The position numbers and the translations under genes are program-made. Of a stretch of 39,253 bases of DNA, positions 7,616-15,721 are shown one piece after another. Within the stretch, counting starts at the first letter, position 1. Each line of letters begins with the position of its first letter. The stretch is from Candidatus Aminicenantota bacterium (GTDB lineage: Bacteria > Acidobacteriota > Aminicenantia > Aminicenantales > Aminicenantaceae): positions 1 through 39,253 of the forward strand of contig QMPV01000006.1 in NCBI GenBank assembly GCA_003648765.1. The letters are read 5' to 3'. A model generated the notes under the pieces. The model ran no database searches. It was not told the origin of the DNA and saw only the letters and a program-made list of their open reading frames with translations.

Positions 7616-9463
7616 TTACCAGGCTAGCCCGTAATCTTCACCATAGTTACTAGAGCCTCCCCAGAAAGTTCTATGTTTCCAGTCAAAGAAAATAGCATTT
7701 AATGGACCCGAAGTATGGGAGCGAAAGTCCAAATGATAGCCCATCTTCTGAAGAGCCTGTCTGACCCAAGGAGGCACTCGTTCATGGAGGGTAAGTCTTC
7801 CCGGACGAGAATCATGTTCTCCAAAAGAACTTTTCATTTGATAACTGGTGAAATTGGCGGCTTCACATGCTTCCTGAACATTCATTTCAAATTCAATCAT
7901 ATTTAATAAAAACTGAAGGGTGTTTTGGTCCTGAGTATCTCCGCCCTGAACTGCCACTGAGATATAAGGGCGACCATCCTTCAGGACAATTGTGGGAGTG
8001 AGAGTGGCCCGAGGCCGCTTTCCCGGGGCCACAACATTAAAAGGATTCTCCGCCTCATCTAACACAAAGCTCTGCATACGTTGGCTTAAACCAATGCCGG
8101 TCCGGCCGGCCAGACAAGCAGGGATCCAACCTCCGCTAGGAGTCATGGAAACTACCCAACCTTCCTCATCGGCTGCCTGGACAGAGGTTGTCCCGGCCAA
8201 AAAGCTAGCCTCAAATTCCTGATCACTGCCTTTCTTTTCCTTTTGAGGAGGCCAATCCTTCAAATAATGAAGAAAGGGATTCTTTTGACCCATGAAAGGA
8301 TAAGGGTCCCCAGGTTTTATCTGGGGATCATTTCGAGAGGGATTAAACAATTTCAATCTTTCCCGGGCATATTCTTTAGACAAAAGCCCTGCCAATGGCT
8401 CTTCAGGCGGAAAATAAGGATCACCGTAATAAAAATCACGATCAGCAAAGGCCAGATTCATTATTTGATAAAGAGTATGAATATAACGGGCTGAATTGTA
8501 ACCCATCGACTTTAAATCAAAATGCTCGAGCATATTCAGCATTTGGAGTAAAACTGGACCCTGGACCCAACAGGTCAACTTATAAACCTCAAAATCTTTA
8601 TATCTGGTCTTGACCGGTTCTTCAATGTAAACCTTCCACCGGGCTAAATCCTCCAGTGTGATGAGTCCTCCCTGTTCCTGGACGCCTCGGACAAACTCCC
8701 GGGCGATATCGCCTTTATAGAACCGATCATAAGCGGCATAAATAGCTTCCCGACGACTTTTGCCAGCGGCCAGAGCCTGTTGTTCCGCCTCGATCAATTT
8801 AGTCAGAGTCTGATAAAGGTCGGGCTGGCTAAATATTTCGCCAGGATAAGGAGCTTCATACTCTTCTCCGAGATGAGGCAGCAACACCTGGCGGGAATAG
8901 GGCCACTTTTTAATTCGTTCTTTGTTCCTTTCAATGCTTCTCGCTAGCTGGGCTTCGATGGGATAACCTTTGGCCATCTCCAGAGCTGGAGCGAGTACTT
9001 CCTTCAAACTCATTGTGCCAAATTCCGCTAGCATGACCATCAAGCCACCCGGGGTACCTGGAGTTACAGCGGCTAAGGGGCCGTAAGCCGGGGGATATTT
9101 CAACCCCTTTTTCTTGAAAAATTCAGCCGTCGCCCCTGAAGGGGCCACTCCTAAGGCGTTTATCCCATAGACCTTTTTCGTCTTAGGATTATAAATCAGG
9201 GCCTGGGTTTCACCACCCCAACTCAAAACATCGTACATGGTACAAGTGGCCGCTAACATGGCACAGGCAGCATCCACGGCATTACCACCTTTCATGAAAA
9301 TCATGGCTCCGGCTGTAGCGGCCAGAGGTTTGCCGGTAATCGCCACCCAATGCCGACCATGGAGCACCGGTTTCTCTGTCCGAGCTAAGGCCAGAGTAAA
9401 GGGGCTGAATACAAAGAAAAGACAGAGTAAACTCAGCGAAAAGATTTTTCCTAAAGAGAGCAT
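7616..9463 (-). CDS. Secreted gamma-glutamyltransferase-family (Ntn-hydrolase) protein
   Basis: An N-terminal signal peptide (LSLLCLFFVFSPFTLALA) directs export. The body matches the gamma-glutamyltranspeptidase family: AGAMIFMKGGNAVDAACAM near the start, ALAPALEMA-like and ITLEDLARWKV blocks in the large subunit, and GGDTQDQNTLQFLLNMIEF near the C-terminus. These are autoprocessed enzymes that hydrolyse or transfer gamma-glutamyl groups. The likely processing nucleophile is Thr425 (AGTTSVQAAD), followed by WVVSMTPS. The TTHxS form of classical GGT is replaced by TTSV, so it is nearer the YwrD-like branch and the substrate may not be glutathione. Length (615 aa) is slightly long for the family. 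AAGGAGGGG precedes the ATG. It is monocistronic. Confidence 0.85.
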   Translation of the reverse strand: MLSLGKIFSLSLLCLFFVFSPFTLALARTEKPVLHGRHWVAITGKPLAATAGAMIFMKGGNAVDAACAMLAATCTMYDVLSWGGETQALIYNPKTKKVYGINALGVAPSGATAEFFKKKGLKYPPAYGPLAAVTPGTPGGLMVMLAEFGTMSLKEVLAPALEMAKGYPIEAQLARSIERNKERIKKWPYSRQVLLPHLGEEYEAPYPGEIFSQPDLYQTLTKLIEAEQQALAAGKSRREAIYAAYDRFYKGDIAREFVRGVQEQGGLITLEDLARWKVYIEEPVKTRYKDFEVYKLTCWVQGPVLLQMLNMLEHFDLKSMGYNSARYIHTLYQIMNLAFADRDFYYGDPYFPPEEPLAGLLSKEYARERLKLFNPSRNDPQIKPGDPYPFMGQKNPFLHYLKDWPPQKEKKGSDQEFEASFLAGTTSVQAADEEGWVVSMTPSGGWIPACLAGRTGIGLSQRMQSFVLDEAENPFNVVAPGKRPRATLTPTIVLKDGRPYISVAVQGGDTQDQNTLQFLLNMIEFEMNVQEACEAANFTSYQMKSSFGEHDSRPGRLTLHERVPPWVRQALQKMGYHLDFRSHTSGPLNAIFFDWKHRTFWGGSSNYGEDYGLAW

Positions 9464-9864
9464 AATGACCCCTCCTTAATCACTGGAATAGAATTCATAA
9501 ATAAATTTAAATGAAAATGTCTCTCTCGAAACACTTTATCCAGTCTAATAAGCCCAACCTTTTTGTCAAGAAAAATCAAGCCGACTAACCTTCCAAAGGC
9601 CAGCTATAATTTATCGTGAAGAAAAGTTCTCCCTGAAAAAATTAGTCTAAAGAGCGATCAGTGATTTCTCTTATCCCCAGAAAAGTTGGTTTAGTTAAAC
9701 GGTCTTAATGAAAAGATTGACTAGAAAAGCGAAATTTGCGGCCAGGTCTTAACCTTTTAATCTTAATTGGAAATTACCTATTAGAAAGACTATTCACTGG
9801 CTCTTTACCCCTTCATTCCAGCTGACTCATATGATAGAAAAATATAAGTCAAGATTTTAAAGGG
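9464..9864. other. Gene-free region upstream of the GGT-family gene
   Basis: No gene is supported. This must hold the GGT-family promoter, but no convincing -35/-10 pair stands out. A GGTCTTAACCTTTT stretch near 9745 resembles one near 2068, in the gap of repeat copy 1. Confidence 0.4.
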
Positions 9865-10005
9865 CAAGATGAAGACCTCGTACGTTGAAAAATAGATGTA
9901 GAGATCTAACAAAGTGTCTGACACCCAATGAAAGGTGTCAGACACCCAAGAATTATGCGACACAATTGTGAGTATGTAACATCAAAATGCTGGACACAGT
10001 ATCTG
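9865..10005 (-). repeat. GTGTC-palindrome interspersed repeat, copy 3 (internally deleted)
   Basis: Two adjacent GTGTCwGACACC palindromes (near 9915 and 9935) are flanked by sequence shared with the other copies. The reverse complement of GGACACAGTATCTGACC matches GGTCAGATACTGTATCC at the left end of copy 2. GATGAAGACCTCGT resembles the other end of copies 1 and 2. The central block present in copies 1 and 2 is missing, so this copy is a shortened derivative. Confidence 0.75.
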
Positions 10006-10072
10006 ACCACAACTTTTTCCACACTCGAAAAAAATTGCTCAGCAAATTTAACTAACCCAAGCCTTCTTTTTT

Positions 10073-10137
10073 GAAGAAGAAGAAGAAGAAGAAGAAGAAG
10101 AAAAAGAAAAAGAAAAAGAAAAAGAAAAAGAAAAAAA
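10073..10137. repeat. Purine microsatellite (GAA)10 then (GAAAAA)6
   Basis: Ten GAA units run directly into six GAAAAA units, making a 65-nt pure-purine tract on the plus strand. It starts just after a CTTC-T6-GAAG dyad. It lies between repeat copy 3 and the kinase stop codon. Such tracts slip during replication and can form triplex DNA; any role here is unknown. Confidence 0.97.
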
Positions 10138-10319
10138 TTGACCTGAGAAATGAATTCTACTGAGCCAGAAGTCAGAGTTCCATGGTGGGGAACTTGAAGA
10201 ATATCAGCCTGAAGTAGATATCCTTTGTGAATTAACTTTTTTTCGATATTATTAGGTAAAAGAAAATTACTTTTCTTTTCAATGATACTTCCAAAGTTTT
10301 TGGTTGAGATGATTCTTAA

Positions 10320-11456
10320 CTACTTTTTAAAGGAAATGAAATAAGCCGTTCCTTGGTGCCGCTCCATCCTGATTTCCCCTCTTAACTGCTGAACCAAGTC
10401 GTGAATCAGCCGCAATCCCAAAGTTTTACTCTGGAATACATCTATTTCTGGTGGCACACCCACTCCATCATCGCTGATTTGCAAATAAACTTGATGGTCC
10501 TTGGCTCTCATTTCAATGTTGATTTCTCCCCGATCTCTATCAGGAAAAGCATGTTTAAAGGCATTAGTAATAATTTCATTGACAATTAGCCCACAGGGGA
10601 TAGCTTTTTTTAGGTCCAAATAAATATCTTCCACCTTAATCTTTATCTGAATATCTTTATTGGCCACTGACTCCATTTGCTGAAGATGAGAAATCAGATT
10701 TTTGATATATTGGGCAAAATTTACCTCTCCTTGGTAGAACGATTGATACAACATCTCATGGATGAGCGCCATCGAACGAATCCGGGCTTGGCCTTCTTGA
10801 AGTGCCCGGCGAGCCTCCTCGGAAGAAGTGTTAAACGCCTGTAAATTAAGAAGCGAACAGACTAACTGAAAATTATTTTTCACCCGATGATGAATTTCTT
10901 GAAGAAGAACTTCCTTCTCTTTCAATGATTGTTTCAATTCCTGCTCAATCTGGCGTCTAATTTTGATTTCAACCCGCAATCTCTTGTTGGTTTCTCTGAG
11001 CTTCCTGGTTCGTTCTTCCACTAATTCTTCCAGCTTCTGACGATACTTCTCCAGCTCCTCTTCCGCCTTTTTTCGTCGAGTAATATCCCTGACTATGCCT
11101 AAAGCGAAATGCCGCTCGCCGACATGGAGCAAGGAAAGCGTCAATTCAATGGGAAAAACTTCTCCATTTTTCCGAATGGCCTCCAGTTCCAAGGTCCGGC
11201 CAATAACCTTCCCCCTCCCCTCAGCGCTAAATTTTGGATAACCCTGCTGATAAGCTGAATGATATTGGGGTGGCGACAGGACTAGATGGGCCTCTTTGCC
11301 TAGAATTTCACTTTTCTTATAACCGAAAATTCGGCTGGCCATGGGATTCCAATAGACAATTCGTCCCTCATCATCAAGAATGATAATGGCATCCTTGGCT
11401 ATATTAGCAATCGAGGTGAAGGGAACTTTTTCCGGGACAAAAGAATTTTTTAGCAT
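10320..11456 (-). CDS. PAS-HisKA_2 sensor histidine kinase
   Basis: This is a soluble two-component kinase. A PAS domain fills about residues 12-130 (DAIIILDDEGRIVYWNPMA, ending in the PAC-like GIVRDITRRKKAEEEL). A coiled coil of ~50 residues follows, then a HisKA_2 dimerisation/phosphotransfer box with EIHHRVKNNFQLVCSLL, and a HATPase domain (NEIITNAFKHAFPD, DDGVGVPPE, LGLRLI). HisKA_2 kinases of this kind usually act with output regulators carrying RNA-binding or diguanylate domains. No response regulator is present here, so it is an orphan. There is no membrane span, so the signal is cytoplasmic, perhaps redox or a small ligand. The ORF track starts at a TTG; ATG 11456 is chosen because the promoter at 11489-11518 gives it a ~26-nt leader. 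Confidence 0.92.
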   Translation of the reverse strand: MLKNSFVPEKVPFTSIANIAKDAIIILDDEGRIVYWNPMASRIFGYKKSEILGKEAHLVLSPPQYHSAYQQGYPKFSAEGRGKVIGRTLELEAIRKNGEVFPIELTLSLLHVGERHFALGIVRDITRRKKAEEELEKYRQKLEELVEERTRKLRETNKRLRVEIKIRRQIEQELKQSLKEKEVLLQEIHHRVKNNFQLVCSLLNLQAFNTSSEEARRALQEGQARIRSMALIHEMLYQSFYQGEVNFAQYIKNLISHLQQMESVANKDIQIKIKVEDIYLDLKKAIPCGLIVNEIITNAFKHAFPDRDRGEINIEMRAKDHQVYLQISDDGVGVPPEIDVFQSKTLGLRLIHDLVQQLRGEIRMERHQGTAYFISFKK

Positions 11457-11488
11457 TATTTTCAATTAACCTATTCATTTTTTGAACA

Positions 11489-11518
11489 AATATAACCATG
11501 ATAAGGAGAAAAAAGCAA
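11489..11518 (-). promoter_or_regulatory. Promoter of histidine kinase
   Basis: Minus strand TTGCTT (11518-11513), an 18-nt spacer, TATATT (11494-11489). The expected start is near 11482. No clear Shine-Dalgarno sequence precedes the ATG. Confidence 0.5.
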
Positions 11519-11785
11519 CCCTTTACAGAAATTTTTCATTAGCAATAATTGCCTTAACTCGGGCCAATAAGGCTCACCAGCGATAAACCAGCCAAGGCCT
11601 TTTTAGATAAAAAATCCCTCGCTTATAAAAATCAGGCAAAATCAAACCCAAGGCTTAACTTCACCGGACAGCTTTAATGAATTCACTTTTAAAATAGGAA
11701 AGAGGAGTAAAAATAGGAAGTTCCCAAAAACTTGTTCCATCGGATACTATTAATTAAACCCAACTTCTAAAATAATTTATTCTCT

Positions 11786-11813
11786 TTGTGAGTAACAACT
11801 CCATGCTTATATT
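11786..11813 (+). promoter_or_regulatory. Probable promoter of S9-S10 peptidase operon
   Basis: TTGTGA (11786-11791), 16 nt, TATATT (11808-11813). It would give a leader of about 125 nt before ATG 11946, long enough for extra regulation. Confidence 0.4.
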
Positions 11814-11945
11814 TCTTGCCAAACCTAAGTCTGCTCTGGAACGTGATAACTATCCCTAGAATTGCTTAATCTGCTTGATTTTAGAAAGTGTATTTTTTAT
11901 GCTGGATTCTCAGAAGCTCAGAGTCTAAAAGCAGGAGGTTTAATA

Positions 11946-14024
11946 ATGATTTCTAAAAAAAGATTTAAATTTCTCCTTATTGTTCTTTGCTTACTCATTT
12001 TTTCTTGGTTTTATTTAACTCTTCCTCTCCAGGCCGCTCCCCAAAAAACACGGCGGCCGATGACCGTTGATGATGCCCTGAATATGATTAGAGTTGGCAA
12101 CGTCCTCATCTCCCCTGATGGCCACTGGGTCTTTTTCTCAAAATCAGAATTAAATTGGGAAAAAAACCGTCGTGATACCAAGTATTATCTTATCTCAGCC
12201 GAAGATGGAGAAGAATTCCAATATATCGGCCGGGAAGGTGGTAGTTCCTTCCAATATTCCCCCGACGGTAAATATTTATCTTTTAAAAGAAGTGTCGACA
12301 AAAAAAGTCAGCTTTTTCTCATGAGAACCTCAGGAGGCGAAGCCATTCAGGCGACCAAACATAAAACTAGTGTTGGCTTTTATCGGTGGTCGCCGCGGTC
12401 AGATAAAATCTTTTTTATTGCTGACCGACCCCGTTCCCCTGAGGAGGAAAAGAAATACAAAGCTGGGGAAGATGTAATTTTCGTTGATGAAGGACCCAAT
12501 GGTCAAAGAGAAGGGCGCTGGAAACAAATCTGGGTCTTTGACCTAAAAACTAAGAAGGAAACTCTGCTCTTAGATAAAGAGTTGATTATTAATGAACTTG
12601 ACATCTCTCCTGACGGAAAACAGGTTCTTTTTACTGCACGAGAAACTAACCGGCGTAATGACGGATATAAGAATGAGATCTATCTCCTGGATGTAACCAC
12701 CAAAAAAATAACTCGTCTCACCCAAAACAAAGCTCCTGAATCATCACCTCTCTGGGCCCCTAATGGTCAGGTTTTCGTCTATCTGGCTGCTGATGATAAG
12801 GAATGGCTGAATCGAAATTCAAAAATCTGGTTGATGGACCCTAAAACCCGCCAATATGAACTTCTTTCAGCCAATTTCGAAGGCAGCATCCGCGGTCTCT
12901 TTTGGACACCTGACAGTCAGTACATTTACTTCAACGGCCAACAAGGGGTTAATACCAATCTCTTTCGGCTTCATGTTCCAAGTAAAAAAATAGAAAAGAT
13001 AACTGATATCCAAGGGACTTTAAGAGTGACGGGTTTTTCCCGCGACCGCAGCCGTTATGTCTACATCTTCAGTGACTACGATACACCGCCTGATGTTTAC
13101 ACCTCCACGGTTTCTGCCTTTAAGCCCATCCGTTTAACCCGGCTCAATCCCTGGGTGGAAGAAGAGATTGAACTGGCCACTATGAAACTAATTCGCTGGA
13201 AAAGTGTCAAAGATTTTGAAATCGAAGGACTTCTGCATCTGCCGGCTAACTACAAGAAAGGCACCCGGTTACCCTTAATCCTTCATATTCACGGTGGCCC
13301 GGCAGGTTGCTTTACCAATAGCTTCCGCGCCTCCTATCATATCTGGGCTGGCCTGGGATATGCCTCCCTTTCCCCTAATGTTCGGGGAAGCAGCGGTTAT
13401 ACCGACCATCTCCGCGAAGGCAACACCGTGCAGCAAGGAGACGGCATCGGCAAAGGTGATTACTGGGATCTGATGTACGGGGTGGATAAAGTCATTGCTG
13501 AAGGTTACGTTGATCCCAATCAATTGGGATTGCGAGGCTGGAGCTATGGTGGCATTTTGGGTGGTTGGACCATTACTCAGACCAATCGATTCAAGGCTGC
13601 TTCCATCGGCGCTGGGGTCTATGATTGGTCTTCTGAATACGGGATGGGCTTCAACCACGATGTGCGGTTGTGGCATATCGGAGGGACCCCTTGGGATAAT
13701 CCCCAAGCTTACCGCGCCCAATCAGCTTACACTTACGTCAAAAATGTCACTACCCCGACCCTTCTTATCCACGGCATGAAAGATACGACCGACACGGAAG
13801 GTCAAAGTCTGCTTTTCTTTACTGCCCTGAAAGATATCGGGAAAGCTCCCTGTCGCTATCTCCGAGTTCCCCGGGAACCCCACGGTTTCCGCGAACCCCG
13901 TCATCAACGCATTCGAGATATTGAGGAAATTAAATGGATGCAGAAATATGTCCGGGGCATCGATTGGACTCCCTGGGAAAGAAAAGAAGACAAGAAAAAG
14001 GAAGAAGACCAGGAGAAAAAATAA
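11946..14024 (+). CDS. Secreted S9 family (prolyl oligopeptidase-like) peptidase
   Basis: This is an exported serine peptidase that should cut oligopeptides, in the acylaminoacyl/dipeptidyl-peptidase branch of S9. ATG 11946 is chosen over the track start (11862) because GCAGGAGG lies just before it and a signal peptide follows (FLLIVLCLLIFSWFYLTLPLQAA). A WD40-like beta-propeller (about 40-410) contains repeated SPDG-type turns (ISPDGHWVFFS, YSPDGKYLSF, ISPDGKQVLF). The alpha/beta-hydrolase domain carries Ser533 (GWSYGG), Asp613 (HGMKDTTD) and His646 (EPHGF), so the triad is complete, plus HGGPAG for the oxyanion region. It ends in a Lys/Glu-rich tail. The S10 peptidase gene starts 21 bp later, so the two form an operon. 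Confidence 0.94.
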   Translation: MISKKRFKFLLIVLCLLIFSWFYLTLPLQAAPQKTRRPMTVDDALNMIRVGNVLISPDGHWVFFSKSELNWEKNRRDTKYYLISAEDGEEFQYIGREGGSSFQYSPDGKYLSFKRSVDKKSQLFLMRTSGGEAIQATKHKTSVGFYRWSPRSDKIFFIADRPRSPEEEKKYKAGEDVIFVDEGPNGQREGRWKQIWVFDLKTKKETLLLDKELIINELDISPDGKQVLFTARETNRRNDGYKNEIYLLDVTTKKITRLTQNKAPESSPLWAPNGQVFVYLAADDKEWLNRNSKIWLMDPKTRQYELLSANFEGSIRGLFWTPDSQYIYFNGQQGVNTNLFRLHVPSKKIEKITDIQGTLRVTGFSRDRSRYVYIFSDYDTPPDVYTSTVSAFKPIRLTRLNPWVEEEIELATMKLIRWKSVKDFEIEGLLHLPANYKKGTRLPLILHIHGGPAGCFTNSFRASYHIWAGLGYASLSPNVRGSSGYTDHLREGNTVQQGDGIGKGDYWDLMYGVDKVIAEGYVDPNQLGLRGWSYGGILGGWTITQTNRFKAASIGAGVYDWSSEYGMGFNHDVRLWHIGGTPWDNPQAYRAQSAYTYVKNVTTPTLLIHGMKDTTDTEGQSLLFFTALKDIGKAPCRYLRVPREPHGFREPRHQRIRDIEEIKWMQKYVRGIDWTPWERKEDKKKEEDQEKK

Positions 14025-14045
14025 TCTGGCAAGCGGGAGGGAATA

Positions 14046-15581
14046 ATGAAGAGTAAAATAAATATTTTAATTTTCAGCCTGGTTTTCTCTTTTATGATTT
14101 GTCTGGCTCTGGCCGCAGATAAACCTGTTGTTTCCAAGGCCCCTAAAAATTTCCCTCATTTAAAAGAAGATGTTCTCTCTGTTACCCATCACACCATCAA
14201 GCTCAATAACCAGGTCATTCCTTATACAGCCACGGCCGGGTATCTCACTCTTAAGACCGAAGAAGGGAAAAGTAAGGCTAATGTTTTCTTTGTGGCTTAT
14301 ACAAGGGATGATGTCAAGGACTTAACCCAGCGCCCCTTGACTTTTGCTTTCAACGGCGGTCCTGGCTCTTCCACAGTCTGGCTGCACCTCGGAGCTTTAG
14401 GCCCCAAGAAGGTTCTTCTTGATGACCAAGGTTTTCCCTTACCTCCCCCTTATAAGTTAATCGACAATCCTTATTCCTTATTGGACGTCTCAGATATTGT
14501 CTGTCTCGATGCTATCTCCACCGGCTTTAGTCGAGCTCTGCCAGGAGAGGACCCCCGCCAATTTCATGGGGTTAAAGAAGATATCGAAGCAGTTGGGGAG
14601 TTCATCCGACTTTATCTCACCCGAAACCAACGGTGGTTATCCCCTAAATTTATCCTGGGGGAAAGTTATGGCACTACCCGAGCCACCGGCCTGGCCGGCT
14701 ATCTCCAGGGACGACGTTTCGGCCTTTATCTCAATGGAATCATCCTGGTTTCTTCTGTCCTTGATTTCCGAACCCTTGACTTTTCTCCTGGAAACGACCT
14801 GAGCTACATTCTATTCTTACCCTCTTATACAGCTTCAGCCTGGTATCATCGACGACTTCCCCCTCCTCTCCAAGAAAAATCACTCCGAGAAGTCCTCGAT
14901 GAAGCCGAAAGGTTTGCTTTGAATGATTATGCCTTGGCTCTCCTCAAAGGCAATACTCTTACTTCAGAAGAAAAAAAACAAATAGCTACTAAAATCAGTC
15001 ATCTCACCGGACTTTCTCCAGAATACTTGCTCCAAGCCAACTTAAGAGTCAGCGCTCACCGTTTTTTTAAAGAACTGCTGAGAGACAAACACCTCACCAT
15101 CGGCCGGCTAGATAGTCGCTTCACTGGTCGAGAAGCTGATGCCGCCGGTGAGCGTCCCCAATTTGACCCTAGCAGCACTGCTATTACTGGGCCTTTCGGA
15201 GCTCTCATCAATCATTATCTCCGAGTGGATCTTAAATTCCCCTCAGATTTAACCTACGCCATCTATGGCCATGTTCGGCCCTGGCGTTGGATTTATGAAG
15301 AACAGGGACGGACACCCAATATTTATATGGCTGAAACTATGCGGCAGGCTCTCACGCAGAACCAATTTCTCAAGGTTTTTGTGGCTAATGGATATTACGA
15401 CTTAGCAACTCCTTATTTTGGCACCAAATACACTTTCAATCATATCGGTCTAAACGGAGAATTTAAAAACCGGATCAAAATGGGGTATTACGAAGCTGGA
15501 CACATGATGTATATTCACCGGGCTTCCCACGCCCAACTGAAAAAAGACCTGGCTGAATTTATCACTTGGGCCAGTAAATAA
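14046..15581 (+). CDS. Secreted S10 serine carboxypeptidase-like protein
   Basis: This is an exported peptidase of the carboxypeptidase Y fold. The signal peptide (ILIFSLVFSFMICLALAA) is followed by the family hallmark FNGGPGSS, then Ser207 in LGESYGTT, Asp452 in NGYYDLATP and His486 in AGHMMYIH. The triad is complete. S10 enzymes remove C-terminal residues at acidic pH; bacterial members are usually annotated only as S10 family peptidases. Length (511 aa) is normal. A GCGGGAGGG ribosome binding site precedes the ATG, and the gene is in an operon with the upstream S9 peptidase. Endo- or aminopeptidase plus carboxypeptidase activity would suit stepwise breakdown of peptides in the periplasm. 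Confidence 0.93.
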   Translation: MKSKINILIFSLVFSFMICLALAADKPVVSKAPKNFPHLKEDVLSVTHHTIKLNNQVIPYTATAGYLTLKTEEGKSKANVFFVAYTRDDVKDLTQRPLTFAFNGGPGSSTVWLHLGALGPKKVLLDDQGFPLPPPYKLIDNPYSLLDVSDIVCLDAISTGFSRALPGEDPRQFHGVKEDIEAVGEFIRLYLTRNQRWLSPKFILGESYGTTRATGLAGYLQGRRFGLYLNGIILVSSVLDFRTLDFSPGNDLSYILFLPSYTASAWYHRRLPPPLQEKSLREVLDEAERFALNDYALALLKGNTLTSEEKKQIATKISHLTGLSPEYLLQANLRVSAHRFFKELLRDKHLTIGRLDSRFTGREADAAGERPQFDPSSTAITGPFGALINHYLRVDLKFPSDLTYAIYGHVRPWRWIYEEQGRTPNIYMAETMRQALTQNQFLKVFVANGYYDLATPYFGTKYTFNHIGLNGEFKNRIKMGYYEAGHMMYIHRASHAQLKKDLAEFITWASK

Positions 15582-15676
15582 GGGAGCTAAAGTAAGTCTC
15601 TCTAGGGAGACCTTAAAAAAAACTAAACAATTCGTTATTTAAATTCAAACAAAGAGGGAGAAGAATATTTTTTTTC

Positions 15677-15706
15677 TTGACCTTCTTTTTTTAAAAGAAA
15701 TAAAAT
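15677..15706 (+). promoter_or_regulatory. Promoter of permease operon with very short leader
   Basis: TTGACC (15677-15682), 18 nt, TAAAAT (15701-15706). The expected start is near 15713, only ~9 nt before ATG 15722, and no Shine-Dalgarno sequence is visible. The message would be near-leaderless. Confidence 0.55.
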
Positions 15707-15721
15707 GTTTTCTTACTTCCG

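Larger units (their letters stand above)
11457..11945. other. Divergent intergenic region
   Basis: This is the spacer between the kinase and the S9 peptidase operon. It contains the kinase promoter at its left end and a probable S9 promoter at its right end. Between them I see no ORF, repeat or structured RNA. Confidence 0.5.

Noticed and set aside
13275-13721. 148-aa minus ORF inside the S9 peptidase gene
   Set aside because: It is antisense to the conserved catalytic domain of the peptidase and has no recognisable domain.
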